From: Anaerolineales bacterium
GTDB lineage: Bacteria; Chloroflexota; Anaerolineae; 4572-78; J111
Assembly (NCBI GenBank): GCA_015075185.1
Contig: JABTUW010000001.1
Span: 620,001-684,000 of the forward strand
Direction of reading: 5' to 3'
DNA length: 64,000 nucleotides
Each line of letters starts with the position of its first letter. Within the stretch, counting starts at the first letter, position 1. Below the pieces are notes generated by a model. It had not been told where the DNA came from and made no database searches. It saw only the letters and a list, made by a program, of their open reading frames with translations. Both the position numbers and the translations under genes were made by a program. Shown one piece after another: positions 33,804 to 43,594 of this stretch.

Positions 33804-36372
33804 ATGAGGTTCCAACTGACTCTCGCCGCCCGCTACCTGGGTGGGCGCAAACTACGAACGTTTCTCACCACGCTCGCTATTGTCATTGGCGTGACGGTGA
33901 TTTTCGGCACGGGCATTTACTTGCCGTCGTTTACGGACGCTTTCAACAAAAGCCTGCTCTCGGCGTCCGGCCAAACCGATGTGATGATTACGCACAAGAC
34001 CGGCGAATCCTTTTCGGCCTCCACGCTGAACAAGATCAAACGGATCAAGGGGATTGCCGTCATCGCCGGGTCGCTGGAGCGCGTCGTCAATCTGCCGCCG
34101 AATTTTTATGGCAAGGACTCGACGGTCAACGCGCTGGCAGTCGTCGGCCTTGATCCGAAGATTGCGCCGGAGCTGCACGACTATCGCGTTACCCAGGGGC
34201 GCTTTTTGGAACAAGGCGACGGCAAAGCTGCCGTAATTTCGGAACGGCTCGCCGATGAGGTAGGTGTGAAACTGGACGACACGCTCAAACTGCCGACCCC
34301 CGAAGGCGTGGTCAAATTGACCATTGTCGGCCTGGTGCCGGGGCGCACGCTCATCGGCAACGAACAGGTGCTGGTCACCCTGACTCAGGCGCAAAAACTG
34401 TTTGACATGTCGAATCGTATCAGTGTGATCGAAGCGAATCTCACTACCCAGGACAAGGCGGAAAGCGAAGCCATCGTCAAGACGATCAAAGCGCAATTGG
34501 GGGACACCTACACGCTCGGCGGGCTGTCGAGCGGTTCGGAATTCGCCAGCGCGATGCAGATGGGGCAAGTGATGTTCAATATGTTCGGCGTGCTCACGCT
34601 GGCGATGGGCGGCTTCATCATCTTTAACACCTTCCGCACGATTGTGGCCGAGCGCCGCCACGATATTGGCATGTTGCGGGCTATTGGCGCGAACCGCGCC
34701 GCCATCCTCGGCCTGGTGCTGACCGAAGGACTGGTGCAGGGTGTTGTCGGCACGGCGATTGGCCTGGGCTTGGGCTATCTACTGGGCGTCGGCATTACCG
34801 CCGGGGCAGCTCAAATCGTCAAACAATTTATGAACACAGAAATAACCGTCGTCGTCGAGCCGTCGCTGGTGCTTGTTTCGATCGCTCTGGGATTGGCGTC
34901 ACTCTCTTTGCCAGTTTACTGCCGGCAGTGAACGCGAGCCGCGTTACGCCGATAGAGGCTTTGCGACCATCGCCCAGCCAGGTCATGCAACGTTTCAGCC
35001 GCATCAGCGTCATCGCCGGCGTGGTGATGATCGTCGCCGCCGTCGGGGGGCTGCTCACCGGCAATTTTGTATTCGTCGCGCTGGGCGGTGTTCTTTTCTC
35101 GTCGGCCTGGTACTCGTCGCGCCCGCCCTGGTCAAACCGATTGCCCAGGTGTTTGGCGTTTTGCTCGCGCTGATTTTTGCCCGTCAAGGTACGGGCGAAC
35201 TGGCGCAGGGCAACCTCACCCGCCAACCTTCACGCGCGGCGATCACGGCCAGCGCGACGATGATCGGCCTGGCCATTATCGTTGGCGCCGGCGGCATGAT
35301 GTTTAGTACGGTCGGCACGGTGATGGAGTTGTTTAACCGCACCATGGGCAGCGACTATTTGCTCATTCCGCCCTCGGTTGCCGTCTGGAAAGGCGATGTC
35401 GGCGCGAGCGCCAGTCTCAAAGCCAAGATCAAGGCAGCGCCAGGGGTCGGCGCGGTCAGTTCGCTGCGGTATGCTCAATCGTCGCTCCGCCCCGCCGCGC
35501 TGAAAACCGGCACAGGGGAGGCAACGATTTCGGTCCTGGGTATTGACCCGGTCGAGTATCCAAAAGTATCGGGGATGGATTTTCAAAAAGGGAATGCCGA
35601 GGATGCTTTTAGCGCGCTGGCTGCCGGTGAACGTAATGTCATCATCAACGGAGTTCTCGCCGCCATCACCAACTTAGACGCCGGCGAGGTCATTCCGCTG
35701 GTGACGACGTCGGGGATACACAATTATCGGATCGTCGCCATTGGCGGCGAGGTGTTGAGCATGAAGATCAACACGGCCTACATCTCGCAAGCAAATATGA
35801 AAGCAGATTTCCGCAAGAGCGAGGACATTTTCTACCAGGTTGATCTTGCGCCTGGCGCAGACCCCGCCGCAGTGGAGAAACGGCTGGGTCAAATCGTGGA
35901 AGATTATCCTCAATTCCGCCTGGTGGCAGGACGCGAGTATACAGCCGAATTCCGCCGGCAGTATGACGCGATCTTTGCCGGGTTCTATGTACTGCTGGGC
36001 GTGCTGGCGTTCCCCTCGTTGATTGCCATCCTCAACACGCTGGCGATTGGCGTCATCGAGCGCACCCGCGAAATCGGCATGCTGCGCGCGATTGGCGCGA
36101 CACGCGGTCAAGTGTGGAAGACGATTGTGGCTGAAGCGTTGTTGCTTGCTTCATTGGGCACGGCGTTTGGCATCCTGGCCGGCCTGTACCTCAGTTACGT
36201 GTTTGTTCAGGGGTTGAGCGCGAGCGGCATTTTCAAGGTGGCCTATACGTTCCCGCTCGCCGGAGTTCTGGCAGCCATTGCCGCAGGCCTAATTTTTGGC
36301 GTGCTCGCGGCGTTGGTTCCCGCGCGCCAGGCGTCGAGCATGGAGATTATCAAGGCGTTGCGGTACGAATAG
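33804..36372 (+). pseudogene. FtsX/MacB-type permease gene with two apparent frameshifts
   Basis: Three frames join into one permease of about 855 residues. Frame 1 (from 33804) has the first membrane helix, the periplasmic domain and FtsX core (NTFRTIVAERRHDIGMLRAI) and breaks at IALGLASLS. Around 34893-34900 the sequence CTCTCTTT has one CT more than needed, and frame 2 continues FASLLPAVNASRVTPIEALR. Near 35094-35100 a T run is one short, and frame 3 continues FLVGLVLVAPALVKPIAQV to the stop at 36372, including a second FtsX core (RTREIGMLRAIGATRG). Both breaks are in slippage-prone tracts, so sequencing error is as likely as true decay. Confidence 0.85.
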
Positions 36373-36411
36373 GGGCCAGTGGAGAGTGGCCAGTCCGCAC
36401 TGTTTCTTTGC

Positions 36412-36617
36412 TCGACTCCCTGAATGAACGGGTTATTGATGATCTGTTGTCCATCCGGGGCGATCACCTTTCCCACAAAGCGTAGGCCTTTCTGGCCGGG
36501 GGTATCCCAGCGGCGGTGCAGGTACGGCTCTCCGGCAGGTAGTTGAACTGCCTCCAGCTTACCAGCCTGGATCAGTTGGGTCAAGGCTTTTTCGGAGAGA
36601 CCGTACTTTTGGCTGTC
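36412..36617 (-). pseudogene. Helix-turn-helix protein remnant
   Basis: An open frame without a start encodes QKYGLSEKALTQLIQAGKLE and GEPYLHRRWDT, GKVIAPDGQQIINNPFIQG. The first part resembles the small HTH domains found in Chloroflexota regulators and excisionases. It fades out near the end of the permease gene. Its place between the exporter operon and the tRNA scar suggests junk at an integration border. Confidence 0.45.
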
Positions 36618-36732
36618 TCAGGCAGGGGCAAATAAGTGGGGATCTTTGGATTTGAAACCGAGGTTGGGTGGCTATAAGCTCTCCCATCCCCGGCCAAGTA
36701 ACTTAGCTTGGTTGAGGCTACTTTACAAACAA

Positions 36733-36770
36733 AAAAACCCTCCCGGACATAGCCTGGTTGGGTTTTTCTT
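36733..36770 (+). terminator. Intrinsic terminator
   Basis: AAAAACCC (36733-36740) pairs with GGGTTTTT (36760-36767) with a partly paired interior (CCCGG, CCTGG), and ends CTT. It is the first strong terminator after the PadR/ABC operon, about 360 bases past the permease stop. Confidence 0.6.
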
Positions 36771-36841
36771 AGTGGGCCGGGATTACACTAAATTGACACT
36801 CAAGCCTGAGCTTGAATCCACTATTATCAGTGGTACAATGT

Positions 36842-36887
36842 TAGTGCTGATGGGTGGATTTGAACCACCGACCCCGAAATTATGAGA
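36842..36887 (-). other. 3' half of a tRNA gene with CAT anticodon, probable attachment-site scar
   Basis: On the minus strand an anticodon loop CTCATAA is followed by TTTCG, a variable loop, and a perfect T-arm GGTGG-TTCAAAT-CCACC (36853-36869). The 3' acceptor strand is ATCAGCA. Neither the D-arm nor a matching 5' acceptor strand is present: the expected TGCTGAT is absent from the 60 bases upstream. Integrases of the tyrosine family commonly use this half as attachment core, and a recombinase gene starts 110 bases away on the 5' side. Confidence 0.7.
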
Positions 36888-36933
36888 TGACTGACTCCAG
36901 AGGATCGTGCAGATAAGGCCAATCCATCAAGAA

Positions 36934-36969
36934 GCCCCACCGAGGTAAATCCCGATGGGGCCTTTTTAT
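36934..36969. terminator. Terminator hairpin between tRNA scar and recombinase gene
   Basis: GCCCCA (36934-36939) pairs with TGGGGC (36956-36961), extended by CG/CG, and is followed on the plus strand by CTTTTTATT. It lies just after the recombinase stop and could act for convergent transcripts. Confidence 0.65.
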
Positions 36970-36999
36970 TAGCAGATTGATATCCCCTTCATTATCAAA

Positions 37000-38040
37000 C
37001 TAACTTTCCGGTGCGGTTGAGTCGTTGCCTTTCTGTCCCTTAGCTTCCAGGTAATTGATCGGGCTGTACTGGTTGTATTGCTTGCCGGCTTTAAGGGCAA
37101 GGGTATAGTGTTCCACCATCTTGATATCGCTCCACCTACCCCACAATTGAATCTTTCGGGTAGATGCGCCGGCATCATCAGCAATACAGGCAAAACTCCG
37201 ACGCAGAGCATGGGGGCAGACCCCATCTAAGCCAGCTTTTTTGCCCAGCTTCTTTAAGATGATGCGCAAGCCGTATTGAGTAAAGGGTTGGCCTGGTTTA
37301 GTTCCCCTTACACTCACAAATAACTCATTCACCCCTTCCACTGCCGGGCGTACTTTGATCCAGGCTTGTAACCTGTCGGCCGTAGTCTGGCCAAAAAAGG
37401 CTGGATCCTGATTACCACCTTTACCAATTATGGTCATAAGGTTGACTATTGCTTCTTCTACTGGGACGTTGAAATGCAAGTCTTTTAGGGTGAGCTGCCG
37501 CACCTCAATTGATCGTAGGCCCGAATCGGTAAGTAAGGATACCAAGACTGCATCTCGTATCCCTTTGATCGTTGTGAGGTCGCACGCATCCAACAGAGCT
37601 TGTATCTCATTGCCATTCAAAGTTCGCTGTATCCGCCGTTTGTTCTTGGGAATTTGGAGCACCTGGGCTAAATCCTTAGAAATGGAATTTTCCTCGTAAC
37701 ACCAGTGCAGAAAACAGCGTATCACAATCACCGCTTGTCTGATAGTAGCCGGTTCCCAACCTTTAACTTTGCCTGCTTTACCGTTTGTTTTTCCGTTTTG
37801 TTCGGCCTCACCAGTAGCAGCGACTTCGGTCAAAGGTAAGGTTTAGGTTTGATTCTGGACTTGGGGTCGACCTTGCACTCAAGTTCATAAAGTTCAGCAC
37901 CCCATTCTCGTATGAGGGAACGGGTTAATGCGGCCAAGTGCGTAATCCCACGTTGGACCAGCCAATCCAGGAAGCGGTTAAGATACCAGTTGTACTTTTC
38001 AACCGTTCCTATGGTACGTCCTGCCTGGCGCAAGCTAATG
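37000..38040 (-). pseudogene. Tyrosine recombinase/integrase, split by a frameshift and cut at its 5' end
   Basis: The 5' part (37830-38040) is the SAM-like core-binding domain (RTIGTVEKYNWYLNRFLDWL). It ends in a stop at KPKPYL, where the next frame takes over without a usual start codon (37000-37833). This carries the rest of the core-binding domain and the catalytic domain, with the first arginine in LTDSGLRSIEVRQL, HALRRSF for the H-x-x-R pair, WGRWSD and the tyrosine in MVEHYTLALK. The frame also lacks its first codons: a stop lies at the border with the transposase gene (38058). Adjacent tRNA half and integrase fit the end of an old integrative element. Confidence 0.8.
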
Positions 38041-38057
38041 AGAGAGTATTCGGTAAT

Positions 38058-39026
38058 TCAATTGATAGTTTTTAAGGCCAGAACCATGGTGCGAGAACCA
38101 GCCAGGTCAGGCCGTTGATACCGGTGAGCGACTAAAGCGACGCCTAACATCACCGAGTAGACCAAAGCGGTGTGTTGGTAAGCGGCGACCAGCCCTTGCC
38201 ACTGCGCACTTTCCAAACCGAAATAGCGTTTAGCCCAGGCGAAATGACGCTCGATGATGGTGCGTGGGCGTAAGTGGAAGCGCCACTGGTCAATAAAGAA
38301 CAAGGTAGCCAAGAAACGTTTGCCCTTGCGCCGCAGGTTGTAATCAATGACAAAACTGGCTCCCAAGACCCTGCGAATGAAGGTCATAATCGGGAAGGTG
38401 AAATAACCGGCATCGGCGCGCACCAACTGGATGGTGAAGCCAAAACACAGCACCATCAGGCTCAATAGCGGGATAGCGATGACCAATTCTTGGTGGTTGG
38501 CGGGCGTGACCAGAAACATCATGGGCAACTGTGACCAGCGACACAGGACGGTGTGGACTTTATAACCCCAGGTTGAACCTTTCCAGGGTTTGGGAAAGCT
38601 CCACCCCGCCTCTGGATCGTGATGAAACCAAGCCTGGAGGGTAGTCCCATCCAGAATAACATCCGTGCCATAAATGACGCCCAGGCGCAGCAATTGACCG
38701 ACCATTAGGACGAAGAAGAACCAGAAGGGCAACACCCCCAACGCCTGGCGTCGTTCCCAATACTGACTGGCACTGATCCGGCGTCCCGGTGGCAGTCCAG
38801 CGGCTTGGGCGGCCAGAGTCTGGCTGCGAAAGTAGTCGGTCACTTCCTCGTAACCCAGTTGCCAGGCCACTTGGACCACGGCTATCACCATAATCGTGCT
38901 GTCCCGATAGACAATTTTGGGACCACGCCGGGGTGGAGCTGGTAAGCGGGGGCGCCAGTTGTTGCTCAGATGTAAGGCCCATTCGGCCACCGCCACCGCG
39001 TGGGTCAGCCTGATAAATTCGGCCAC
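38058..39026 (-). CDS. DDE transposase (IS4/IS5-like)
   Basis: A 322-residue transposase. The N-terminal third has a helical region (PKIVYRDSTIMVIAVVQVAW) that tests substrate ends. The DDE residues are placed in VILDGTTLQAW, RADAGYFTFP and IERHFAWAKRYFGLE. The protein appears complete, so the element may be active. It ends 18 bases from the broken 5' end of the recombinase, which suggests insertion into that gene. No terminal inverted repeats or target duplication could be fixed by eye. The exact IS family is uncertain. Confidence 0.85.
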   Translation of the reverse strand: MAEFIRLTHAVAVAEWALHLSNNWRPRLPAPPRRGPKIVYRDSTIMVIAVVQVAWQLGYEEVTDYFRSQTLAAQAAGLPPGRRISASQYWERRQALGVLPFWFFFVLMVGQLLRLGVIYGTDVILDGTTLQAWFHHDPEAGWSFPKPWKGSTWGYKVHTVLCRWSQLPMMFLVTPANHQELVIAIPLLSLMVLCFGFTIQLVRADAGYFTFPIMTFIRRVLGASFVIDYNLRRKGKRFLATLFFIDQWRFHLRPRTIIERHFAWAKRYFGLESAQWQGLVAAYQHTALVYSVMLGVALVAHRYQRPDLAGSRTMVLALKTIN

Positions 39027-39107
39027 TCCTCCCAGCCCTCAGCGCTCGGAGATCTCCCGGATTTGATTCAGATGAGCACATTTCATGGCCGACTTCCTTT
39101 CCTGGCC

Positions 39108-39758
39108 TCAACTTTTCTCACTCAGCGTTGACCGGACCTTTTGCATTGTGTTCAACACAAAGCCGCCAAACCGTTCTTCTTTCCAGGGGTCGCCGTGATT
39201 GTGATAACCGTACTGCTCCCAAAAGCCGGGCTCGTCTTCGGCCAGAAATTCCAGGCCCCGAACCCATTTGGCACTCTTCCAGAGATACAGCTTGGGCACC
39301 AGCAGCCTCACCGGGTAGCCGTGTTCGGGTGCGAGCGGCTGGCCTTCGTACTTTAACACAAACATGACATCCTCGGCCAGAAATTCAGCCAGGGGCAGAT
39401 TGGTGGTATAGCCGGGGTCGGCGTGGACCAGCACATAGGCGGCTTCGGGCAATAACTCGACATGCTTCATGACCTCGGCCACCGGGATCCCTTCAAAGTA
39501 GCTATCGAACTTGCTCCAACGGGTGACACAATGCATATCAGACACCTGTTGCACCATCGGCAGAGAACTAAACTCTTGCCAGGTAAAGCGTTTGGGCTGT
39601 TTAACCAATCCCCGGATGTAGAAATCCCATGTGGTCGGGTTGAATAGCGGGATTGAACCCACATGCAGCACCGGCCATTTTTGGGTCAGGGATTGGCCGG
39701 GTGGGAGCTTATGTTCCAGAGCCATTTGTACTTCTGTCTTTTTTCGATCGGAAATCAT
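39108..39758 (-). CDS. Sulfite oxidase-family molybdopterin oxidoreductase, short form
   Basis: A 216-residue protein with the SUOX fold but no signal peptide and no dimerisation domain. The expected molybdenum ligand is the cysteine in SDMHCVTRWSKFDSYFEGIP, and KLYLWKSAKWVRGLEFL is the family cofactor loop. PEHGYPVRLLVPKLY is also typical. Related short forms are thought to be cytoplasmic and of unknown substrate. The ATG at 39758 has AAAGG nine bases upstream. It is the first of a redox-linked run. A possible electron donor, the MsrQ-like protein, is 35 kb away. Confidence 0.9.
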   Translation of the reverse strand: MISDRKKTEVQMALEHKLPPGQSLTQKWPVLHVGSIPLFNPTTWDFYIRGLVKQPKRFTWQEFSSLPMVQQVSDMHCVTRWSKFDSYFEGIPVAEVMKHVELLPEAAYVLVHADPGYTTNLPLAEFLAEDVMFVLKYEGQPLAPEHGYPVRLLVPKLYLWKSAKWVRGLEFLAEDEPGFWEQYGYHNHGDPWKEERFGGFVLNTMQKVRSTLSEKS

Positions 39759-39812
39759 TGGACTCATCCTTTCTAAAACTCTCGAAAGATCACCAGAACT
39801 GAGCCGGGCCCC

Positions 39813-40997
39813 TTAACGAGCGACGCCATTCGGAGCCTGCAATTGGAGCCAGTGCATGATGTCGCGGCGGCGGATTAGCCCGAGCAGATGTCCATTGGAA
39901 ACCACCGGCACCTGGCGCACGTCCTGCGCCACTAACCTGTCCAGGGCTGTGGCGGCGTTATCCTGCGGCTGCACGATGGTGAGCCGGTCAACCGGGGTCA
40001 TGACCTCTGCGACCAGGGTCGTGTCCCAGGCTTCCGGGGCCACTTTGCGGATGTCCTCCAGGGTCACCAGGCCGACCAGCCGGTCGCCCTCCACCACCGG
40101 GAAGGCCTGCTCGTCGGTTCCCAGCAGGTAGCCATGGACTAAATCGCCTACCTTAATCCAGGCGGGCAGGGTGGGCACATTCTCACGCATTAGTCGGGTG
40201 GCCGGCACGCCTTCGAGCATATCCTGTACCACCACTTGCTGGGCACTCTGGTTCGCGGCGCTGCTCAGGAACCAGCCAATAAAGGCCAGCCAGAGGCCGC
40301 TGATCAGGCCGGAGCCAAAGAAGGGAACCTCCACCCCGAAGCACACGGCGATGCCGGTGAAGATTAACAGCCAGGCCGTCCCCTGCCCGATCCCGGCAGC
40401 CCAGCGGGTGGCGCTGCGGAAATTACCGGTCGCACCCCACAGAATCGAGCGCAGTACCCGCCCGCCGTCAAGAGGGAAGCCGGGCAGCAAATTGAAGAGG
40501 CCCAGAGAGATATTGATCGACCCCAGCCATAGCAGCAGGGTCGTGAGCGGGCCGGCCCCAGCAAAGGCCAGAACTGGATTCACCATAGCCCCCGCAGGCA
40601 TCGGAGCAAAGAGGCTGGCGATCAGCAGGCAGATGGCCCCAATCATCAGGCTGGTGATGGGTCCAACAATGGCTACCAGGAACTCAGCCAGTGGCGTCCG
40701 GGGTTCCTGCTGGATGTTAGCCACCCCGCCGAACAGGAAGAGGGTGATATGGCCCACCGGAATACCTTGGGCCTGGGCGACCCTGGAGTGAGCCAGTTCG
40801 TGCCCCAGTACCGAAGCAAAGAAGAGCAGCGCAGCGGCAAGGGCGACGCCCCAGCTCAGCCCCGGTCCCCAGGTTGGATGCATCTGGGTGAACTCTGTCG
40901 CCAGGCTCCAGGTCACCAGTAGAAAAATCAGCAGCCAACTCCAATCCAGGTAGATATTGATCCCGAAGAGCCGGCCGATAAGTAATCCGTTTTTCAT
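39813..40997 (-). CDS. Site-2 family M50 zinc metalloprotease with CBS pair
   Basis: A 394-residue intramembrane protease. The zinc motif is LGHELAHSRVA in the second hydrophobic segment, and the third ligand is the aspartate of GFPLDGGRVLRSILWG. About six membrane segments are visible in residues 1-230. The C-terminal half has two CBS domains (VQDMLEGVPATRLMRENVP and EVMTPVDRLTIVQPQDNAAT), which usually bind adenine nucleotides and gate activity. It belongs to the SpoIVFB/rip-like group. The gene lies 54 bases upstream of the sulfite-oxidase-type gene. The substrate, perhaps a membrane-bound anti-sigma factor, is unknown. Confidence 0.93.
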   Translation of the reverse strand: MKNGLLIGRLFGINIYLDWSWLLIFLLVTWSLATEFTQMHPTWGPGLSWGVALAAALLFFASVLGHELAHSRVAQAQGIPVGHITLFLFGGVANIQQEPRTPLAEFLVAIVGPITSLMIGAICLLIASLFAPMPAGAMVNPVLAFAGAGPLTTLLLWLGSINISLGLFNLLPGFPLDGGRVLRSILWGATGNFRSATRWAAGIGQGTAWLLIFTGIAVCFGVEVPFFGSGLISGLWLAFIGWFLSSAANQSAQQVVVQDMLEGVPATRLMRENVPTLPAWIKVGDLVHGYLLGTDEQAFPVVEGDRLVGLVTLEDIRKVAPEAWDTTLVAEVMTPVDRLTIVQPQDNAATALDRLVAQDVRQVPVVSNGHLLGLIRRRDIMHWLQLQAPNGVAR

Positions 40998-41013
40998 GAT
41001 CGTATCCTTTCAT

Positions 41014-41265
41014 TTATACAAATGCTTCATCAGCATAACACCAGCGCCATGTTTCGCCTGGCTCGAAGGATTGGATGAGGGGATGTTGGGTCGCGTGAAA
41101 ATGTTTGGTCGCGTGCCGGTTGGGAGAGCTATCGCAGCAGCCTACATGGCCGCAAATCAAACAAATACGGAGATGGACCCACCAGCCATCGGTTTTCAGG
41201 CACTCTTCACAGCCCTCGGCGCTGGGGGTAACTTGCTGGATTTGACTGACATGGGTGCATTTCAT
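41014..41265 (-). CDS. UBP-type zinc-finger protein
   Basis: An 83-residue protein that is essentially one ZnF-UBP domain, the fold that binds free ubiquitin tails in eukaryotes. Ligands are visible as CEECLKTDGWWVHLRICLIC, GHVGCCD and the histidines of RHATKHFHATQHPL. Bacterial stand-alone versions have no known partner. AAGGAG is six bases before the ATG, and the gene starts 16 bases upstream of the protease gene, so the two are probably cotranscribed. Confidence 0.9.
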   Translation of the reverse strand: MKCTHVSQIQQVTPSAEGCEECLKTDGWWVHLRICLICGHVGCCDSSPNRHATKHFHATQHPLIQSFEPGETWRWCYADEAFV

Positions 41266-41327
41266 TTTAAACTCCTTCTAGGCCGGGACGTGTTTGGATT
41301 GAATCAGCCATACCTGCCTCCATTAGA

Positions 41328-41561
41328 TTACGATGCCTCTTGTCCAAATTTCATCAGCACACTGTAGGTGACTGTTGTAAAGAGGCAAGCGGAATTGGCA
41401 CAGACCATGGCTTTCCTCGATACGATTGGCTGGCCGCAAAAAGGGCATTTGCCCTCGTCTATCTCGGAGATCCATTGTCTATAAACTGCCAGGTCATCCA
41501 TACATTGCACATCTCCTTCATTAGGCTGCATGGCCTGTTGCCACATTTCAACCGTATTCAT
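41328..41561 (-). CDS. Small zinc-ribbon protein
   Basis: A 77-residue protein with an N-terminal helix (NTVEMWQQAMQPNEGDVQ) and a zinc ribbon formed by CPFCGQPI and CANSACLFTT. AAAGGA stands about seven bases before the ATG at 41561; an upstream in-frame start is rejected. The family is not known. It sits in a run of small metal and sulfur proteins. Confidence 0.7.
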   Translation of the reverse strand: MNTVEMWQQAMQPNEGDVQCMDDLAVYRQWISEIDEGKCPFCGQPIVSRKAMVCANSACLFTTVTYSVLMKFGQEAS

Positions 41562-41664
41562 GGATTTATCCTTTCTTGGCAATTTTGTTGGCAGAAATGA
41601 GCGCTGCCATACCAAGTTCTTATACCCACCCTCAAGGGTTGAGTTTTTGTTTCAGTATGCCCAT

Positions 41665-41985
41665 TTAGACTAAATCTCCTTCCAGTGGATAGTGAGCGTT
41701 CAGCCACTCTTCTAGCCCGCCAGAATAGAGGTACAGCTTGTTAAACCCCTGGCTTCGCAACGCGAGGTAGGCACATATGCTCTTGTGACACCATTTCGTT
41801 GAGCCGTAAACAACAATCTCATCATCCGGGCCGAGTTGCGCCATTGCCTCATAGGGGTTGTCAAAGTGCAGTGATCCGGGAATATGCATGTGGTCATAAG
41901 CCCATTGATGCATCATCATGACCAGTTTGAAATTATCGCCGCGGTCAATTTTGTTTTTCAAATGTTCTCTACTGATGATTTTCAT
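41665..41985 (-). CDS. Rhodanese-domain protein
   Basis: A 106-residue single rhodanese domain, a persulfide sulfurtransferase fold. GDNFKLVMMMHQWAYDHMHI and PGSLHFDNPYEAMAQLGPDD are the N-terminal half. The active loop is VVYGSTKWCHKSICAYLALR with the catalytic cysteine in CHKSIC and the downstream LYLYSGGLEEW motif. The ATG at 41985 follows a G-rich site; a longer frame reaching 42159 overlaps the NDH-2 gene and is rejected. It may handle sulfane sulfur for the neighbouring redox proteins. Confidence 0.88.
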   Translation of the reverse strand: MKIISREHLKNKIDRGDNFKLVMMMHQWAYDHMHIPGSLHFDNPYEAMAQLGPDDEIVVYGSTKWCHKSICAYLALRSQGFNKLYLYSGGLEEWLNAHYPLEGDLV

Positions 41986-42142
41986 TGGGTTATCCCCCCT
42001 AATTCGATACCTTACTGGCGAACGCGTCTGGAGTCTCCCGGGGAAGGTTGTGACCCGCGTTTGGCCCCTGATGACCCACGCGAGGCCGGGAAGTTGCCAT
42101 CTGTCAAACCGGCCAAATGCCCTATTCACCAGCCTGCCTGTA

Positions 42143-43546
42143 TCACCTTCCACCCTCAATCACCCGCTCCGGATGAGGCCGGGTCACCTCCTTGGCGGTG
42201 GACTCTTTTGCAAAGGAAGTTTGGGCAGGCGTGATTAACCGAACCCCATATTCGCAGAATAGATAATGCCAGGCCCAATTAATCAGCACCATCAGCCGAT
42301 TGCGAAACCCCATCAACTTCAAAATATGCACCCCCAGCCAGATCAACCAGGCCGGAAAGCCTCGGATTGCCCGTCCCCAGATATAAGCTGCAGCCGCATT
42401 CCGCCCGATCACCGCCAGGGTCCCTTTGTCCTGATAGCGAAAGGGTAAAGGCGGCTGCCCCGCCATCTGGCGGAGGATGTTACGCCCGGCGGCCGACCCG
42501 GTCTGGATGCCCACTTGCGCCACCAGAGGCAAGGGATGTCCATCTTGTTGGATCCCGGCCAGATCCCCGGCGACATAAACCTCAGGATGGCCGGCCAGTT
42601 GCAGCGTGGGCAGGACCTCCATCTGGTTCCGGCGATTGGTCGCCACCCCCTCTTGGTTTTCCGGGACGCTCCCTTGCACCCCAGCCGTCCAGATCACCGT
42701 TTTGGAGGAAATTCTGGTTCCATCCTTCAGAAGAACCTCATCCGGGGTGACTTCGATCAACCGTGATTTCAAGCGCACCTCGACCCCCATTTTTTCCAGG
42801 CGGGTTTGGGCATAATCACTCAGGGCTTCGGGCATACCATTCAGCAACTGCTCTGAAGCTTCCACGAGCAGCACCTGGACCTGGCGGAAGTCTAATTCTG
42901 GAAAATCTCGATCCAGCGAGCCGTGGATGAGTTCCATCAGCGCGCCGGCGAATTCAACCCCGGTGGGACCCCCGCCAACAATGGTGAAAGTCAACCAGCT
43001 CTGCCGCAGCTCTGGCTCCATCTCATGAACGGCTTGTTCAAAAGAGGTCAAGATTTGATTTCGCAGCTCGACGGCTTGTTCGAGCGATTTCAAGGTCAGG
43101 GCGTATTCGGCTGCGCCAGGAGTACCATAGAAATTGGGCTGACTGCCCAGGGCCATCACCAGATAGTCGTAGGGGATGTCCTGGTCAGCAACGCGCACCA
43201 CTTTAGCCCAAAAATCCACCTGTTCGACCTCACCCAGGTAGAAACGCACATTAGGATGGTTCCAAAGGATTTTCCGCACAGGTTGGGCAATATCTTCCGG
43301 CTCCAGTTCAGCCGCGCCAACCTGATACAACAGCGGGAAAAAAGTATGGTAATTGTGGCGGTCAATCAGAATGACCTTCACCGGCCCTTCCGCCAGGGTA
43401 CGAGTAGCCCATAAGCCCCCAAAGCCCGCCCCCAGCACCACCACCGTTGGGTGCTGAGCCTGGCGCTTGTCCCCACTTGTCTGGTCAGGCAAACTGTGCC
43501 GGCCATTTCTTCCAAGCTTAGAATAGGTTTCATTAAGTGATTGCAT
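42143..43546 (-). CDS. ndh: Type II NADH:quinone dehydrogenase (NDH-2)
   Basis: A 467-residue peripheral membrane flavoprotein that passes electrons from NADH to quinone without pumping protons. The FAD motif VVVLGAGFGGLWATRTL is preceded by a short tail, and the NADH-binding fold reads TFTIVGGGPTGVEFAGALMEL. AAAYIWGRAIRGFPAWLIWLG and GVHILKLMGFRNRLMVLINW form the C-terminal membrane-anchoring helices. AGGAG lies six bases before the ATG at 43546. It is transcribed with the thioredoxin-like gene 48 bases upstream. Confidence 0.95.
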   Translation of the reverse strand: MQSLNETYSKLGRNGRHSLPDQTSGDKRQAQHPTVVVLGAGFGGLWATRTLAEGPVKVILIDRHNYHTFFPLLYQVGAAELEPEDIAQPVRKILWNHPNVRFYLGEVEQVDFWAKVVRVADQDIPYDYLVMALGSQPNFYGTPGAAEYALTLKSLEQAVELRNQILTSFEQAVHEMEPELRQSWLTFTIVGGGPTGVEFAGALMELIHGSLDRDFPELDFRQVQVLLVEASEQLLNGMPEALSDYAQTRLEKMGVEVRLKSRLIEVTPDEVLLKDGTRISSKTVIWTAGVQGSVPENQEGVATNRRNQMEVLPTLQLAGHPEVYVAGDLAGIQQDGHPLPLVAQVGIQTGSAAGRNILRQMAGQPPLPFRYQDKGTLAVIGRNAAAAYIWGRAIRGFPAWLIWLGVHILKLMGFRNRLMVLINWAWHYLFCEYGVRLITPAQTSFAKESTAKEVTRPHPERVIEGGR

Positions 43547-43594
43547 AGTTATTCTCCTGAGGGGCAAAACTCCAATACCCCCTTAAACTGTGAT

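Noticed and set aside
36842..36960. A complete tRNA gene
   Set aside because: The 3' half is good but the 5' acceptor strand and D-arm are absent.
38560..39111. 183-residue frame on the minus strand overlapping the transposase
   Set aside because: Shifted reading of the transposase gene; the DDE motifs are in the other frame.
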